Source of the DNA: Candidatus Thorarchaeota archaeon
GTDB taxonomy: Archaea > Asgardarchaeota > Thorarchaeia > Thorarchaeales > Thorarchaeaceae
Length of the DNA: 64,000 bases
Assembly: GCA_003345595.1 (NCBI GenBank)
Contig: PRDI01000075.1
Span: forward strand, 1 to 64,000
Direction of reading: 5' to 3'
Both the position numbers and the translations under genes were made by a program. Under the pieces are notes generated by a model. That model worked only from the letters and a program-made list of their open reading frames with translations, was not told where the DNA came from and searched no databases. Each line of letters opens with the position of its first letter. Position 1 is the first letter of the stretch. This document shows positions 7,438 to 16,216 of the stretch, piece after piece.

Positions 7438-8745
7438 TCAGTCCTCCAAGAAGCGTTTCAAGTCCACCTTGGGGAACTCTGCTTTCTCGAACCCCTTTCC
7501 CTTTGTTTCAAGAGCCTTTGTACAATCGAAGCCAATCTTTGTCGTCATCTTTGTTCCTGGTTCCGCACTAGGATCAAGTGAGCTTCCCGGCTCACGCGCC
7601 TTTACATGCAAGCTCTTGTCGCCTTGGAAGCGGGTCGCCATCGCCCACTCTCTCTCTTGCTCGTTGTAGATATCAATGTCCTCATCGTAGACCCAGACAT
7701 GCTTTGCACTTGTATGCCCTGCAAATGCGCCCTCAATTGCCTTCAGACCATCATCCGGGCTTTTCTTCCTTATCTTCACAGCGACGTGCAGCCAGCTCGC
7801 GCCGCCCGGAGTAATGCTCGTGTCAAGGACTTCGACCCCACGTTCCTTGACCTTCTTGTAGACAGTTGGCTCTCGAGGCATCCCCATGAGTATCTTGTGC
7901 TCCAAACGTCCTGGAAGCAGCGCCTGCCAGATAGCTGTCTTCCTGTGGGTGATCTTCTTCACTTCGAAGACTGGTTCTTGTCGTACCACATCCACTGTTT
8001 CAGTCAGATCTATGAACGGCCCCTCGGAGTGTCTTTCCTTCTGAAACACCCTGCCCTCGAGTACAAACTCACAGTCTGCAGGTATCATTAGGTCCACGGA
8101 TTTTGCCTTTGTGACCTTGATTGGTTTCAGAGCATTGGCTATGTGCAGCTCGTCCACACCCGTTTCCACCGATGTCGCCGCAGCAACGAGAACTTCAGGT
8201 GTGTTACCAATGCAAAAGGCGACATCAACCTCTCCGTTCTTCTCAAGGAACTTGTGAAAGTCGCGGCCGCTGACAACTCTCACCACCATGTGGTTCTTGC
8301 CAATCTGCATCGCTCTGTGAAAATCCAGATTCTGTCCATACTGGGGGTCAGCAGAAACCACAACAGCAGAAGAGATGTAGGGCCCCCCATCGATTACGTT
8401 GTGCATGAGTATTGGCAGTTGATTCAAGTCCACGGTGCTCTCGACTACCTCTTGGCATGGGGCTGTCTTTGCCTTTTCTGGAGGGCTTCGGTGCTCTATT
8501 GCACTGGCCAGAGTGGGTATCATTTGATCAGGTCTGATACCAAAATAGTCTGCGATCTGTGTCTTGGTACAGAACAGATTGCCAACGACGCGATACGCAG
8601 ACTCTTTCAAGCTCTGAAACAGCACGGGTGTGGGTTCTAGAGCCTTTAGGACCCCTGCTATCTCCAAGTCCTTAGAGATGGGCTTGCGTACAGTCTTGAG
8701 AATGCCCTGCGTAGCTAGCTTCTTGATGTAGTCTTCCAGAATCAT
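7438..8745 (-). CDS. UbiD-type decarboxylase, probable anhydromevalonate phosphate decarboxylase
   Basis: A 435-residue member of the UbiD family, which uses prenylated FMN. In the archaeal mevalonate pathway it decarboxylates trans-anhydromevalonate 5-phosphate to isopentenyl phosphate. The motifs RMQIG-type AMQIGKNHMVVRV, PADCEFVLEGRV and EGPFIDLTE (the E-x(n)-R-E-like catalytic region) are visible. The start ATG at 8745 is chosen because the next upstream start lies inside mevalonate kinase and would add 36 residues of that gene read in another frame. A UbiX prenyltransferase and isopentenyl phosphate kinase are not in this window. Confidence 0.9.
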   Translation of the reverse strand: MILEDYIKKLATQGILKTVRKPISKDLEIAGVLKALEPTPVLFQSLKESAYRVVGNLFCTKTQIADYFGIRPDQMIPTLASAIEHRSPPEKAKTAPCQEVVESTVDLNQLPILMHNVIDGGPYISSAVVVSADPQYGQNLDFHRAMQIGKNHMVVRVVSGRDFHKFLEKNGEVDVAFCIGNTPEVLVAAATSVETGVDELHIANALKPIKVTKAKSVDLMIPADCEFVLEGRVFQKERHSEGPFIDLTETVDVVRQEPVFEVKKITHRKTAIWQALLPGRLEHKILMGMPREPTVYKKVKERGVEVLDTSITPGGASWLHVAVKIRKKSPDDGLKAIEGAFAGHTSAKHVWVYDEDIDIYNEQEREWAMATRFQGDKSLHVKAREPGSSLDPSAEPGTKMTTKIGFDCTKALETKGKGFEKAEFPKVDLKRFLED

Positions 8746-8761
8746 ATCAGTGCAACTCCAC

Positions 8762-9703
8762 TCACTGTCCAAAGGTTGTCTTCCAGACCGCAGCTGCTCC
8801 TGCCTTTTGCAGTGCCCCTGCGACTTGCTCGGTGGTGCGCTTGTCCGGAACAAGAGATATCATCAATCCTCCTCTTCCGGTCCCAGTCAGCTTCGCACCC
8901 AATGCACCATTCCGCAGTGCCTCTTGTATCAAGGTTTCAAGCTCTGGGCAGGACACAGTCAACGAACGTAGCATCTCCTGGTTCTTGTTCATGAGCTGGC
9001 CTGTCTTCTTCAGGTCAATACGGAGCAGAGATTCACGGGCTTCTCTTACGAGATCCTTGTACTCCTCCGCGATGGAGTCAAACCATCTAGGATCACTACT
9101 CTTCTTTACGGCCACATCATCAACGACTTTCTTGGTGCTTGCTGTCAGTCCCGTGGACCCAATGACCAATCCTACCTGTTTCTTGAGCTTCAGCTTCTCG
9201 AACACGGGCACACCACCTGCGGGGTTTCTCACATACCAAATCAGTCCGCCGAAGGTTGATGCGGTATTGTCTATTCCTGAAGGAGTTCCGTGGTAACCTT
9301 TCTCACCCTCGTAAGCTGCTTCGTTGATCTGGTCCGCAGTCAAATCTAGTTGGAATTCCGCATTTAGTGCCCGGGCTAGAGCAACGCAGTTGGCAGCACT
9401 CGCTCCAATGCCAGACGCAGCCACCAAGTTTCCTCCGAGCTTGATGTGGACTCCTCTCTTGGCGAGATCCAAACCTAGATGGCGGATGACTCTGTCTGTT
9501 GAGGCTTTCTGTTCCTCTGCCTTCTCCACCTTATAACCCGGCGTTTCTGGTCTCAAGTCTTCAATAGTCCAACCTGGGGTGTCTGTCCTCGTTACTTCCG
9601 CAGTGGTTTCTGCGGCAATGCCCGCCGCGACTGCGGGGAGTCCATAGACTACAAAATGCTCACCAAACAGGATGACCTTTCCCTTGCCGGAACCTTGACC
9701 CAA
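8762..9703 (-). CDS. mvk: Mevalonate kinase
   Basis: A 313-residue GHMP-family kinase phosphorylating mevalonate to 5-phosphomevalonate. KGKVILFGEHFVVYGLPAV is the N-terminal substrate motif. ASGIGASAANCVALARALN is the GHMP nucleotide loop, slightly altered from PxGxGxSSA. KLTGTGRGGLMISL is the C-terminal motif. The only plausible start is TTG at 9703, preceded by AGGAAG; the frame is open further upstream but has no ATG, GTG or TTG. It is the first gene of the operon, 16 bases before the decarboxylase. Confidence 0.94.
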   Translation of the reverse strand: MGQGSGKGKVILFGEHFVVYGLPAVAAGIAAETTAEVTRTDTPGWTIEDLRPETPGYKVEKAEEQKASTDRVIRHLGLDLAKRGVHIKLGGNLVAASGIGASAANCVALARALNAEFQLDLTADQINEAAYEGEKGYHGTPSGIDNTASTFGGLIWYVRNPAGGVPVFEKLKLKKQVGLVIGSTGLTASTKKVVDDVAVKKSSDPRWFDSIAEEYKDLVREARESLLRIDLKKTGQLMNKNQEMLRSLTVSCPELETLIQEALRNGALGAKLTGTGRGGLMISLVPDKRTTEQVAGALQKAGAAAVWKTTFGQ

Positions 9704-9908
9704 TTCTCTTTCTTCCTGTGGTTTAGTTTCGGCGGTTGCCTTTCGCCACTTTTGAACTTATTCTTCGACATTATGCCATACAGCATTGAACGATTGATTT
9801 CAAGGAACGGGGTGTGAGTATGGCACTAGGTCGACGGCTCTAATGTGTTCGTGAGAGTGAAGCGCACCCTGTCATGCAGAAGAAGGCCATGGTGGGCCGG
9901 GCCGGATT

Positions 9909-9938
9909 TCTCGGCCAAGAGCTGGGAGCCAGCTCCTG
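9909..9938 (-). other. tRNA-Pro intron 2, inside the T-loop
   Basis: About 30 bases between TTCG and AAT of the T-loop (57/58 by conventional numbering). The insert contains a 7-base-pair hairpin, GAGCTGG/CCAGCTC with loop CTC. TTCG can pair with CGAG near the 3' end, giving a four-pair helix like that of a bulge-helix-bulge splice site. The boundary is inferred from the need for a 7-base T-loop with A58. Confidence 0.75.
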
Positions 9939-9958
9939 CGAACCGGCGGCCTCTTGGT

Positions 9959-9989
9959 TTTGCGCTCGTGGACCACAAGACCATCGAGT
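9959..9989 (-). other. tRNA-Pro intron 1 (position 37/38)
   Basis: About 31 bases between G37 and A38. It folds as CTCG-(A)-TGG with CCA-CGAG around a short loop. The position is the canonical archaeal one. The exact ends are set by requiring a 7-base anticodon loop; a run of four A at the 3' end leaves one to three bases of uncertainty. Confidence 0.8.
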
Positions 9990-10054
9990 CCCGAACCAAG
10001 AATCATAGCCAAGCTAGACTACCGACCCATGCCAACGTGGACTCATGGTGGCAG

Positions 10055-10918
10055 TCATTTAATGGTTTCGTTCGACTGTGCCTGCAAAAACTCCACCGAA
10101 CCAAGGAACACCCCATCAATACTGTAGACTTCAGACGTAGGAAGGTCCACGCATCCACTTTCAAACAGAGGCCCCTGCAACTTAGCACCCTGTTGATTAA
10201 GTGGAAGTCCGGAGATCAGTGTGTTGAAGCTTGGGAGGGTTATCAGAACCCCGTCAGAATCTTCTTGGCCCTGAGGAATGCCGATGTTCTCTCGAAGACA
10301 GTTCTTGTTCAGTCTGGAACGGAGTATGACTGGCAGTGGTCCAGCGTATCTTCTTCGAGTCTGTCTGCCGGGCAATCGCGCCGACACTACTCTTGTTCGT
10401 GTCAGGCTAGGGTGGCTGTGTCCAATCACGATCATCCGTGAATCTATGACCTCTGGCGAAGGCCATGCATGACCATGAACTAGCCCAATGGAGCAATCCT
10501 CAGTCTTACAAAGCACAACTCCTCTCACATCTGCCACTTTGATATTCCTAGGCAACAGGCTCTCGATTGCACCATCATGATTGCCAGGTATCAGAATCAC
10601 GTCCGTATTCTCTGATAGTTGTGTCATGAAGTTCGGGATAGTCTGCCAGTTGAAGGAGCTGTCAGGGGAGATTGTGTGTTTCAAATCACCTATGATATAG
10701 AGCGAAGAAACCGAATGCTTCTCGATTAGGGTTTTGAGTTTCTTGAGCATTGACCGGTGTTCCGACGGGAATGAAATGCCACTGAGCTTGGACAGCTCAT
10801 CATGGAAACCCAAATGTATATCGGACACCAGAAGCGCAGAGAGCGTATCGGTGTGGACTACCAAGCAGCCACTATCAAAGATTGTTTCCATCGATGTACT
10901 GTCTGGATTCGAGAGCAT
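10055..10918 (-). CDS. SbcD/Mre11-related metallophosphoesterase
   Basis: A 287-residue calcineurin-like phosphoesterase. The metal motifs are SDIHLGFHDEL (DxH), IIGDLKH (GD), IPGNHDG (GNHD), GLVHGHAWP (GH) and VIGHSHPS (GHxH). This matches the archaeal group annotated as SbcD/Mre11-related phosphoesterase. It has no partner Rad50 next to it, so a nuclease role is uncertain. The next gene, divergent by 36 bases, is a SWIM protein linked to recombination in eukaryotes. The last 40 residues are not conserved in a way I recognise. Confidence 0.82.
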   Translation of the reverse strand: MLSNPDSTSMETIFDSGCLVVHTDTLSALLVSDIHLGFHDELSKLSGISFPSEHRSMLKKLKTLIEKHSVSSLYIIGDLKHTISPDSSFNWQTIPNFMTQLSENTDVILIPGNHDGAIESLLPRNIKVADVRGVVLCKTEDCSIGLVHGHAWPSPEVIDSRMIVIGHSHPSLTRTRVVSARLPGRQTRRRYAGPLPVILRSRLNKNCLRENIGIPQGQEDSDGVLITLPSFNTLISGLPLNQQGAKLQGPLFESGCVDLPTSEVYSIDGVFLGSVEFLQAQSNETIK

Positions 10919-10954
10919 TTCAACATCGTCATATGAAGAGGCTCGTGATTAGAG

Positions 10955-11341
10955 ATGGTCCTGACTGCTCATGAGATTGGGCTCCTTGCTCAGGAGGAAT
11001 TGACTCAGGCTGACATCCAGTACTTCAAAGGTAAGTATGGTATACGGTTCATGAGGGCCTTGCGAACAGTCGAAGAACGGCGTGTCGTCAAGTATGTCTT
11101 CAAGCCGAGCGGACTCACCTCATGGATCGTCCGAGGCGTCAAACGCGAGTATCTCGTGATTCCAGAGAACTACTGTAGCTGCAGAAGCTTCTACCAGTCG
11201 GTCGTTATTGCAAGAGAGATTGACACTTGTTACCACCTTCTTGCACAGAAGATTGCAGAAGTCCGAGGATCCTACGAAACAATCGATTCGACAGATAGTC
11301 AGAGAAGGAAGATGCATGTTGTATGGAGAAGGACTGACTAG
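10955..11341 (+). CDS. SWIM zinc-finger protein, SWS1/ZSWIM7-like
   Basis: A 128-residue protein with a SWIM motif, CxCx(15)CxH: Cys74, Cys76, Cys92 and His94 in NYCSCRSFYQSV...TCYHLLAQ. The CSCxxF...CxHLLA spacing resembles eukaryotic SWS1/ZSWIM7, a regulator of Rad51 paralogues. A DNA-binding or recombinase-regulating role is inference. It is divergent from the Mre11-related phosphoesterase. RadB, a possible partner type, is encoded at 25499-26248. Confidence 0.75.
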   Translation: MVLTAHEIGLLAQEELTQADIQYFKGKYGIRFMRALRTVEERRVVKYVFKPSGLTSWIVRGVKREYLVIPENYCSCRSFYQSVVIAREIDTCYHLLAQKIAEVRGSYETIDSTDSQRRKMHVVWRRTD

Positions 11342-11372
11342 ACGGTCCTGGAAACACGCCCGCTGAGGATAA

Positions 11373-11382
11373 CTTTAAAAAA
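11373..11382 (+). promoter_or_regulatory. TATA box of the surface-protein gene
   Basis: CTTTAAAAAA lies 49 bases before the first candidate start at 11431. Transcription would begin near 11405. Confidence 0.55.
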
Positions 11383-11430
11383 CGCCCTCTGATGACGCTG
11401 GCTATCTAAGCATCTAGGTCGAACTGAGCA

Positions 11431-12525
11431 ATGCTGCGGCTTGATAACATGTCCAAAATCTGTACGGCCGTGATTACGCTCATGGTAGTCTTATCCTGTT
11501 TAGAGAGTACCGCAAGCGCTCAGACCCCCCTTGACCCGGTCGTCATCCTGTACGATGCCTCCCACGGACCACAGTTTGCGGCGGACGACGCAGACAAGGG
11601 CCTCAAACTCATGCTTGACCTGGTCAATGCGTCAACAAGATACATGGTCCGTGTCAACGAGGTTTCTCCCATCAATGACACCATATTGAAGGATGTAGAC
11701 GTCCTAATTCTCGCGTCCCCCGATCGAACTTATGAGTTCACCAAATCGGAAGCATTGTCAATCGTAGAGATGCTGAACAACGGTAGTTCATTGATGATAC
11801 TCGGTGATCCTGCCATCAGCTCGAACTCCACGTATTGGTCGGGTGAGCCGGCTTTCCAAGACTTGGGGGACAATATTGCAGTCAATCGGCTCTTGGACCT
11901 ACTAAACATCACCGGTGTTGGGTTCAGTATCAATGCGACTGGTGACGACAACTTCTGGCCGGACACAATGTTTGACTATGAACGCGCCTTGAACAACACA
12001 TATCCCTGGGTGATACGGCTCGATCCTACGACATGGGAATCAAGCCATCCAATCTTCAAAGACATCAACGAACTGATTCTGATGACCGCCTCTCTAAAGC
12101 CAGTGTCCCTAGTCAGTTCGATCGCACATGGTGCGAAGACCTCATTTGCCCAGTTCAGAAAGGGTCCTAACACCTTCGCCAACTATTCCTTTCCAAACAT
12201 GAGCTTGGCCGAGTTTGAAGAACGCCCGCTCTCCTACTCGGCAATTAACGGCACACTCCCACCATGGCTCTCCGCCTTTGAGTACAACAACAGCAGGGTT
12301 GTGATATCAGGCTCCACAATCATGTTCACAGGACGTCTTCTTGATTTGCCCAAAGCCGAGGTCAAATGGTTCTATGCAGCAGATAACTCCCGGCTTTTCA
12401 TGAACATACTCGGCTGGCTCTCAGAAGACTTCGTCGAACCCGAGACCGCCGTTATGCCCATGCTGTTGATCTCATCCGCGATTCTTGTAATCGGTGTTGT
12501 CTTCTATTTGGCTAAGAAGAGGTAA
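11431..12525 (+). CDS. Secreted, membrane-anchored protein with a GldG/IFT52-like domain
   Basis: A 364-residue protein with an N-terminal hydrophobic signal ending near residue 30, a large extracytoplasmic region and one C-terminal membrane span (about 343-360) followed by KKR. The extracellular part begins VVILYDASHGPQF and continues with VDVLILASPD and SSLMILGDP, like the amidotransferase-like fold of GldG, DUF4350 and IFT52. About eleven N-x-S/T sequons are present, which would be targets for the AglB encoded at 36329-39121. The start may be ATG 11431 or ATG 11449. Function unknown. Confidence 0.7.
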   Translation: MLRLDNMSKICTAVITLMVVLSCLESTASAQTPLDPVVILYDASHGPQFAADDADKGLKLMLDLVNASTRYMVRVNEVSPINDTILKDVDVLILASPDRTYEFTKSEALSIVEMLNNGSSLMILGDPAISSNSTYWSGEPAFQDLGDNIAVNRLLDLLNITGVGFSINATGDDNFWPDTMFDYERALNNTYPWVIRLDPTTWESSHPIFKDINELILMTASLKPVSLVSSIAHGAKTSFAQFRKGPNTFANYSFPNMSLAEFEERPLSYSAINGTLPPWLSAFEYNNSRVVISGSTIMFTGRLLDLPKAEVKWFYAADNSRLFMNILGWLSEDFVEPETAVMPMLLISSAILVIGVVFYLAKKR

Positions 12526-12539
12526 GCTGTGGAAAACGC

Positions 12540-13148
12540 TTACCAGGTGGGTATCTGCAGGCCCTCAGCCTGCAAGACTCTCTCTATCTCGTTCCTGAGC
12601 TCAACGATATTCGTCCCCTGCTTAGCCGAAAGTGGGACAATCACGGGAGCAAGTCCCTTCTGTGGAATCTTGTCATGCAGATAGTCTATCTCTTCTGCTC
12701 TGTTACCACTTGGCAGCTTGTCAATCTTGTTAGCGACTACTATCACGTGTTGAGATATCTCAGAAAGGAAGGTATAGAATTCCATATCGATTGGAATCTC
12801 TCCCTTGTTTTCCCATCTCTCGACGAGCTCTCGGAAGAGCGAGATGTCTATGACGAGGACCGCCAAGACTAGGCGACCGCTCCAAGACTCAAGCTTTTGC
12901 ACGAGTGCGGTCTTTGCCCGTTCAATGGCCTTCCTTCCCTGTCCAGCCATGTGGCCAAAGCCCGGTGTATCAACAAAGAGCACGGCTCCGAGATCAATAC
13001 TCTTCTCCCATCGTGTGGTCCCTGGACGCTTGCCTACCTTGAGTCTTCGGCCTGTGAGTGCTCTCATCACGCTACTCTTACCCACGTTGCTTCGTCCAGC
13101 GAAAACGACCATGGGTTTCTCATTCCCAGAATGGTCTTGTTCTGGCAT
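12540..13148 (-). CDS. engB: EngB/YihA-family GTPase
   Basis: A 202-residue TRAFAC GTPase linked to ribosome assembly in bacteria and found widely in archaea. G1 is GRSNVGKSS, G2 is GTT in KRPGTTRW, G3 is DTPGFGHM, G4 is NKID and G5 is LSAKQG. I chose ATG 13148, preceded by GGCGGAG; the gene overlaps the end of the Lhr helicase by 29 bases, so the two are co-transcribed. Confidence 0.92.
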   Translation of the reverse strand: MPEQDHSGNEKPMVVFAGRSNVGKSSVMRALTGRRLKVGKRPGTTRWEKSIDLGAVLFVDTPGFGHMAGQGRKAIERAKTALVQKLESWSGRLVLAVLVIDISLFRELVERWENKGEIPIDMEFYTFLSEISQHVIVVANKIDKLPSGNRAEEIDYLHDKIPQKGLAPVIVPLSAKQGTNIVELRNEIERVLQAEGLQIPTW

Positions 13149-15960
13149 AGTTCCGCTCCGCCTCTGCAATCTGCCTGAGCAGACTGACTCTGTCTGTCAT
13201 TCCCGGACGCAGTATACGAGATGCTGTCGTCGGTCCAATTCCACGTCCGGCCAGCGCTAGTAGGGCAATCCTGCCATACGTTGCCACAAGTTCTGCTGTC
13301 AGGACGCCTGCAGCATAGAGCTTTCTCTTGTCCTTAGGTACCCTTCGGCCGGCTTTCACTGATTTCACTGTTCCTGAAAGCTCCGAGTCGTCCGGAGAAA
13401 CTGCTGCAATCATTCTTGATCCACAGCTTGGACAGGACACTATCTCGTCCAAAGTGGATACTGTCCGAACCGAGTTCCAATCTCCATTGGCCATACACAC
13501 GAGTCTGAACTGTTTTGCGAGAAGTCTGGCCTCCATAAGCCGAAGAATCTCGTTCTCATCAGTGATTTCACCTAGCACCTCGAAGCGGCTCTTTTCCTCA
13601 ATTATCAGGCGTGCGAGTGGCGAGGGTTTGTCGGTTACTACAGTATAGACGTCCACAGTCCCAGATGAGATTCGGTCGAATAGGTCGACGACCATATTCT
13701 CGTCCAGTTTGTCGTGCAGCACCTCTCTCATCGCCTCTTCGTAGACAGGTCCGTCCTGAAAGACATCTATCAGGCGTCTGACCGGGATGTCCTTGACCCT
13801 TATGTCTCTTCTAATCACACCCATTCTACGGGCGACATGGATGAATCGGGACGCGAATGTCTGCGTGTGTTTCACTGCTAGTCGAAGTATCGTCGAAACC
13901 TGATTGCCTGTATATCCCTTGAGCGTGTCAACAACACGATTCAAGTCAAGCCGTGCCGTCGAAGTCAGAAGAATTCGGTAGGGATCTCTCTCAACACCCA
14001 CGTCTGCTCCGATGCTCGTTGTCAGTAGAGCTGCTACGACAATGCCGAGGGTTTCATTTGCCTTGGTGCCGAACGGGGTATGAATGACCAAACCCGATCC
14101 GAAGTCCTCAACCAAGACAGAGTCCGCAGACGGCAACCTGCCCAATGACTCATGGCTCTGCACCACGGTTCGAATCATGTAGTCTTGTGTTGTTTCATCT
14201 ATCCCGTAGTGAGTCTGTAGCCAATTCCGGGCTTCAGCATTCGGTTCTCTCAGTGTGGAGTTCCAGAGCTTGGCAACCTCCGATGCAACCTCATATGGGA
14301 CCGGGATCATCTCACCAATCCAATGTGGTGCCTCGGTGTCAACGCTGGTTGCTGGTGCACAGAGGACCTCTTCTTCATCCACACTTACAACAGTCCAAGA
14401 CTTACCCCTTATGACAAGCAGCGAGCCGCCTTGCAGATTCTGTGTGACATAGTCTTCGTCCAATACACCTATGGATGTCCTCGTAGTCATGTCTAGGGCG
14501 TTCAGTTGTCTAACATCTGGAATTGTGCTCAAGTGCTCGTAGTAGAAGACCCGTGTCTTCCTGCTAGCTGAGATTCTTGAGTTCTGTATGCGTACAATTC
14601 CTCTCTCGGCCATAAAGTCCAGCACTGAGCCGAGTTCCTCATCAGTCACCTCCACGAACGGGTATGCTCCGTGTATCAATGCTGTGAGATCCTTGCGGTC
14701 TATCTGATGCGTGTCAATGACAACCCCAGCTATCTGATGACATAGAACGTCCCAAGCCTTCTTGTGTATGCTTGCGTCCTCGACCTTGTTCGACAGGGCA
14801 CGTCTAAGTATCACCGCTGACTCAGTCACGTCGTCGAGATTAACGGTTGCCAGAAACACCCCCTCTGCGATCTTGTCGAGTCCATGGCCGGCGCGCCCAG
14901 TACGCTGCAAGGCGCGGGCCACTTCTCGAGGGGACGAATACTGGACGACTAGGTCTGCCTGTCCGATGTCTATGCCAAGTTCCAGACTTGACGTAGCGAT
15001 GATTGCCCTTGAGAGTCCCTGTTTCAAACGAGTTTCAGCAGCCACTCGGGTGTCCTTTGAGAGTGACCCATGGTGGACATCAAACTCAAATGGAGGTTTG
15101 AGAGCGTGCATCTTGGCGCCAAGGACTTCCGCGAACGACCTAGTGTTAGTGAACACTATTGTCGAGGTATGTGATTGCACTAGATCAACGATTCTTCGAA
15201 GCCTCGCTGTGGAGTTCACGGGATAGGAGATTCTCTTGGAAGTTTCAATATCCTCAGTAGTGGGTTGTGGCATTTCCACTCTCAAGTTCATCTTCCGTAG
15301 TCCATATCCCTCCCACAGGATTCTTGTTTCACCCTTCGGCCCGCTCAAAAGGGCCATAACAGCCCTAGGGTTCCCGACGGTTGCGGACAGCCCTATTCGT
15401 TGTACTCGCCCCCCTACGGCTTGGTCCAGCCGTTCAAGACCAAGACTGAGCTGTGTCCCTCTTTTGCTGTCGGCCAGTTCGTGTACCTCGTCGACAACCA
15501 CGGCAAACACAGTCTTGAGATGGTATCTGAGCCTCGGCGCTGGCAGGATTGCCTGAAGCGACTCGGGCGTCGTTATTAGCAGGTGAGGTGGTGTGATGGC
15601 CTGCTGTCTTCGCACATATTGTGTTGTATCACCGTGCCGGACAGCCACTGTGAAACCCAATTTGCCACAGAGGCCCTCCACTCTTCCAAACACGTCCCTG
15701 TTGAGTGCTCTTAGCGGCGTTATGTACAGGATGTAGACCCCAAACAGGTCTCGTTTCTGCTGTTTTTCTCCAAGGAGTTTCAGTAGTGGTAAGAGGGCCG
15801 CTTCAGTCTTGCCGCTGCCTGTGGGGGCGAGTAGAAGCATGTCGCTGCGTTCAGTCAGTATTGCTGGAATCGCCTTCTCTTGGATCGGTGTGGGCTTCTG
15901 GATACCACGAGCTGACAGGAATTCGGAAATCTCTGGACCTAGAGAATCAAAAGCACTCAT
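13120..15960 (-). CDS. lhr: Large helicase Lhr
   Basis: A 946-residue superfamily 2 DNA helicase/translocase. Motif I is LAPTGSGKTEAA, motif II is VVDEVHEL (DEVH), followed by RIGLSATVG and motif VI QRTGRAGHG. The long C-terminal region has the winged-helix and Lhr-specific domains, and a CPSCGSR pair occurs near residue 861. The family acts in archaeal DNA repair and replication stress. Its ATG overlaps the stop of a 79-residue upstream gene as ATGA, and engB overlaps its 3' end. Confidence 0.94.
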   Translation of the reverse strand: MSAFDSLGPEISEFLSARGIQKPTPIQEKAIPAILTERSDMLLLAPTGSGKTEAALLPLLKLLGEKQQKRDLFGVYILYITPLRALNRDVFGRVEGLCGKLGFTVAVRHGDTTQYVRRQQAITPPHLLITTPESLQAILPAPRLRYHLKTVFAVVVDEVHELADSKRGTQLSLGLERLDQAVGGRVQRIGLSATVGNPRAVMALLSGPKGETRILWEGYGLRKMNLRVEMPQPTTEDIETSKRISYPVNSTARLRRIVDLVQSHTSTIVFTNTRSFAEVLGAKMHALKPPFEFDVHHGSLSKDTRVAAETRLKQGLSRAIIATSSLELGIDIGQADLVVQYSSPREVARALQRTGRAGHGLDKIAEGVFLATVNLDDVTESAVILRRALSNKVEDASIHKKAWDVLCHQIAGVVIDTHQIDRKDLTALIHGAYPFVEVTDEELGSVLDFMAERGIVRIQNSRISASRKTRVFYYEHLSTIPDVRQLNALDMTTRTSIGVLDEDYVTQNLQGGSLLVIRGKSWTVVSVDEEEVLCAPATSVDTEAPHWIGEMIPVPYEVASEVAKLWNSTLREPNAEARNWLQTHYGIDETTQDYMIRTVVQSHESLGRLPSADSVLVEDFGSGLVIHTPFGTKANETLGIVVAALLTTSIGADVGVERDPYRILLTSTARLDLNRVVDTLKGYTGNQVSTILRLAVKHTQTFASRFIHVARRMGVIRRDIRVKDIPVRRLIDVFQDGPVYEEAMREVLHDKLDENMVVDLFDRISSGTVDVYTVVTDKPSPLARLIIEEKSRFEVLGEITDENEILRLMEARLLAKQFRLVCMANGDWNSVRTVSTLDEIVSCPSCGSRMIAAVSPDDSELSGTVKSVKAGRRVPKDKRKLYAAGVLTAELVATYGRIALLALAGRGIGPTTASRILRPGMTDRVSLLRQIAEAERNYARTRPFWE

Positions 15961-16196
15961 CCAAACGACTTCCTTAGTCGGAGCGTGTGACGAATGGCAC
16001 TCACTAGGATGCGGATGTCGGTTCTGAGTGTAGCATCAGCATCGCATGCCCTGTTCTCAAGCAGTTCTATGGCCTCGTTCGGAGAGGAGATCTGTTTCAT
16101 TATCTCCTCGACCAGTGACTGCACTATGTCAAGATTGGACAGGTGCGGTGCAGATCTCTCGAATGCCTGTTGGACTATTTCTTCAGTGTTCATCAT
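15957..16196 (-). CDS. Small helical protein upstream of Lhr, function unknown
   Basis: A 79-residue protein, rich in helix-forming residues (EEIVQQAFERSAPHLSNLDI). Its stop overlaps the Lhr start by ATGA, so translation is coupled. No motif or family is recognised. Two adjacent ATG codons (16196, 16193) are possible starts. Confidence 0.65.
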   Translation of the reverse strand: MMNTEEIVQQAFERSAPHLSNLDIVQSLVEEIMKQISSPNEAIELLENRACDADATLRTDIRILVSAIRHTLRLRKSFG

Positions 16197-16216
16197 GAGG
16201 TGGCTCTGGACGTGCC

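Larger units (their letters stand above)
9890..10028 (-). tRNA. tRNA-Pro(CGG) with two introns
   Basis: Read on the minus strand, the acceptor GGGTCGG (10028-10022) pairs with CCGGCCC (9900-9894), followed by A73 and an encoded CCA (9892-9890). The D arm is GTCT/TGAT, and the anticodon stem CTTGG/CCAAG holds a loop that becomes TTCGGGA after splicing, anticodon CGG. The T stem GCCGG/CCGGC holds TTCG + AAT. Removing 31 bases at 37/38 and 30 bases in the T-loop leaves a normal 78-base tRNA. ATTTAAT (10057-10063), about 29 bases upstream, is a fitting TATA box and lies at the end of the phosphoesterase gene. Confidence 0.9.

Noticed and set aside
9845-10441. Plus-strand open frame of 198 codons
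   Set aside because: It runs antisense to tRNA-Pro and the phosphoesterase, both well supported, and has no recognisable protein motif.
12540-13148. Bacterial contamination suggested by EngB, endonuclease V and MutS2-like genes
   Set aside because: These families also occur in archaea, and each gene overlaps or adjoins clearly archaeal neighbours on the same strand.
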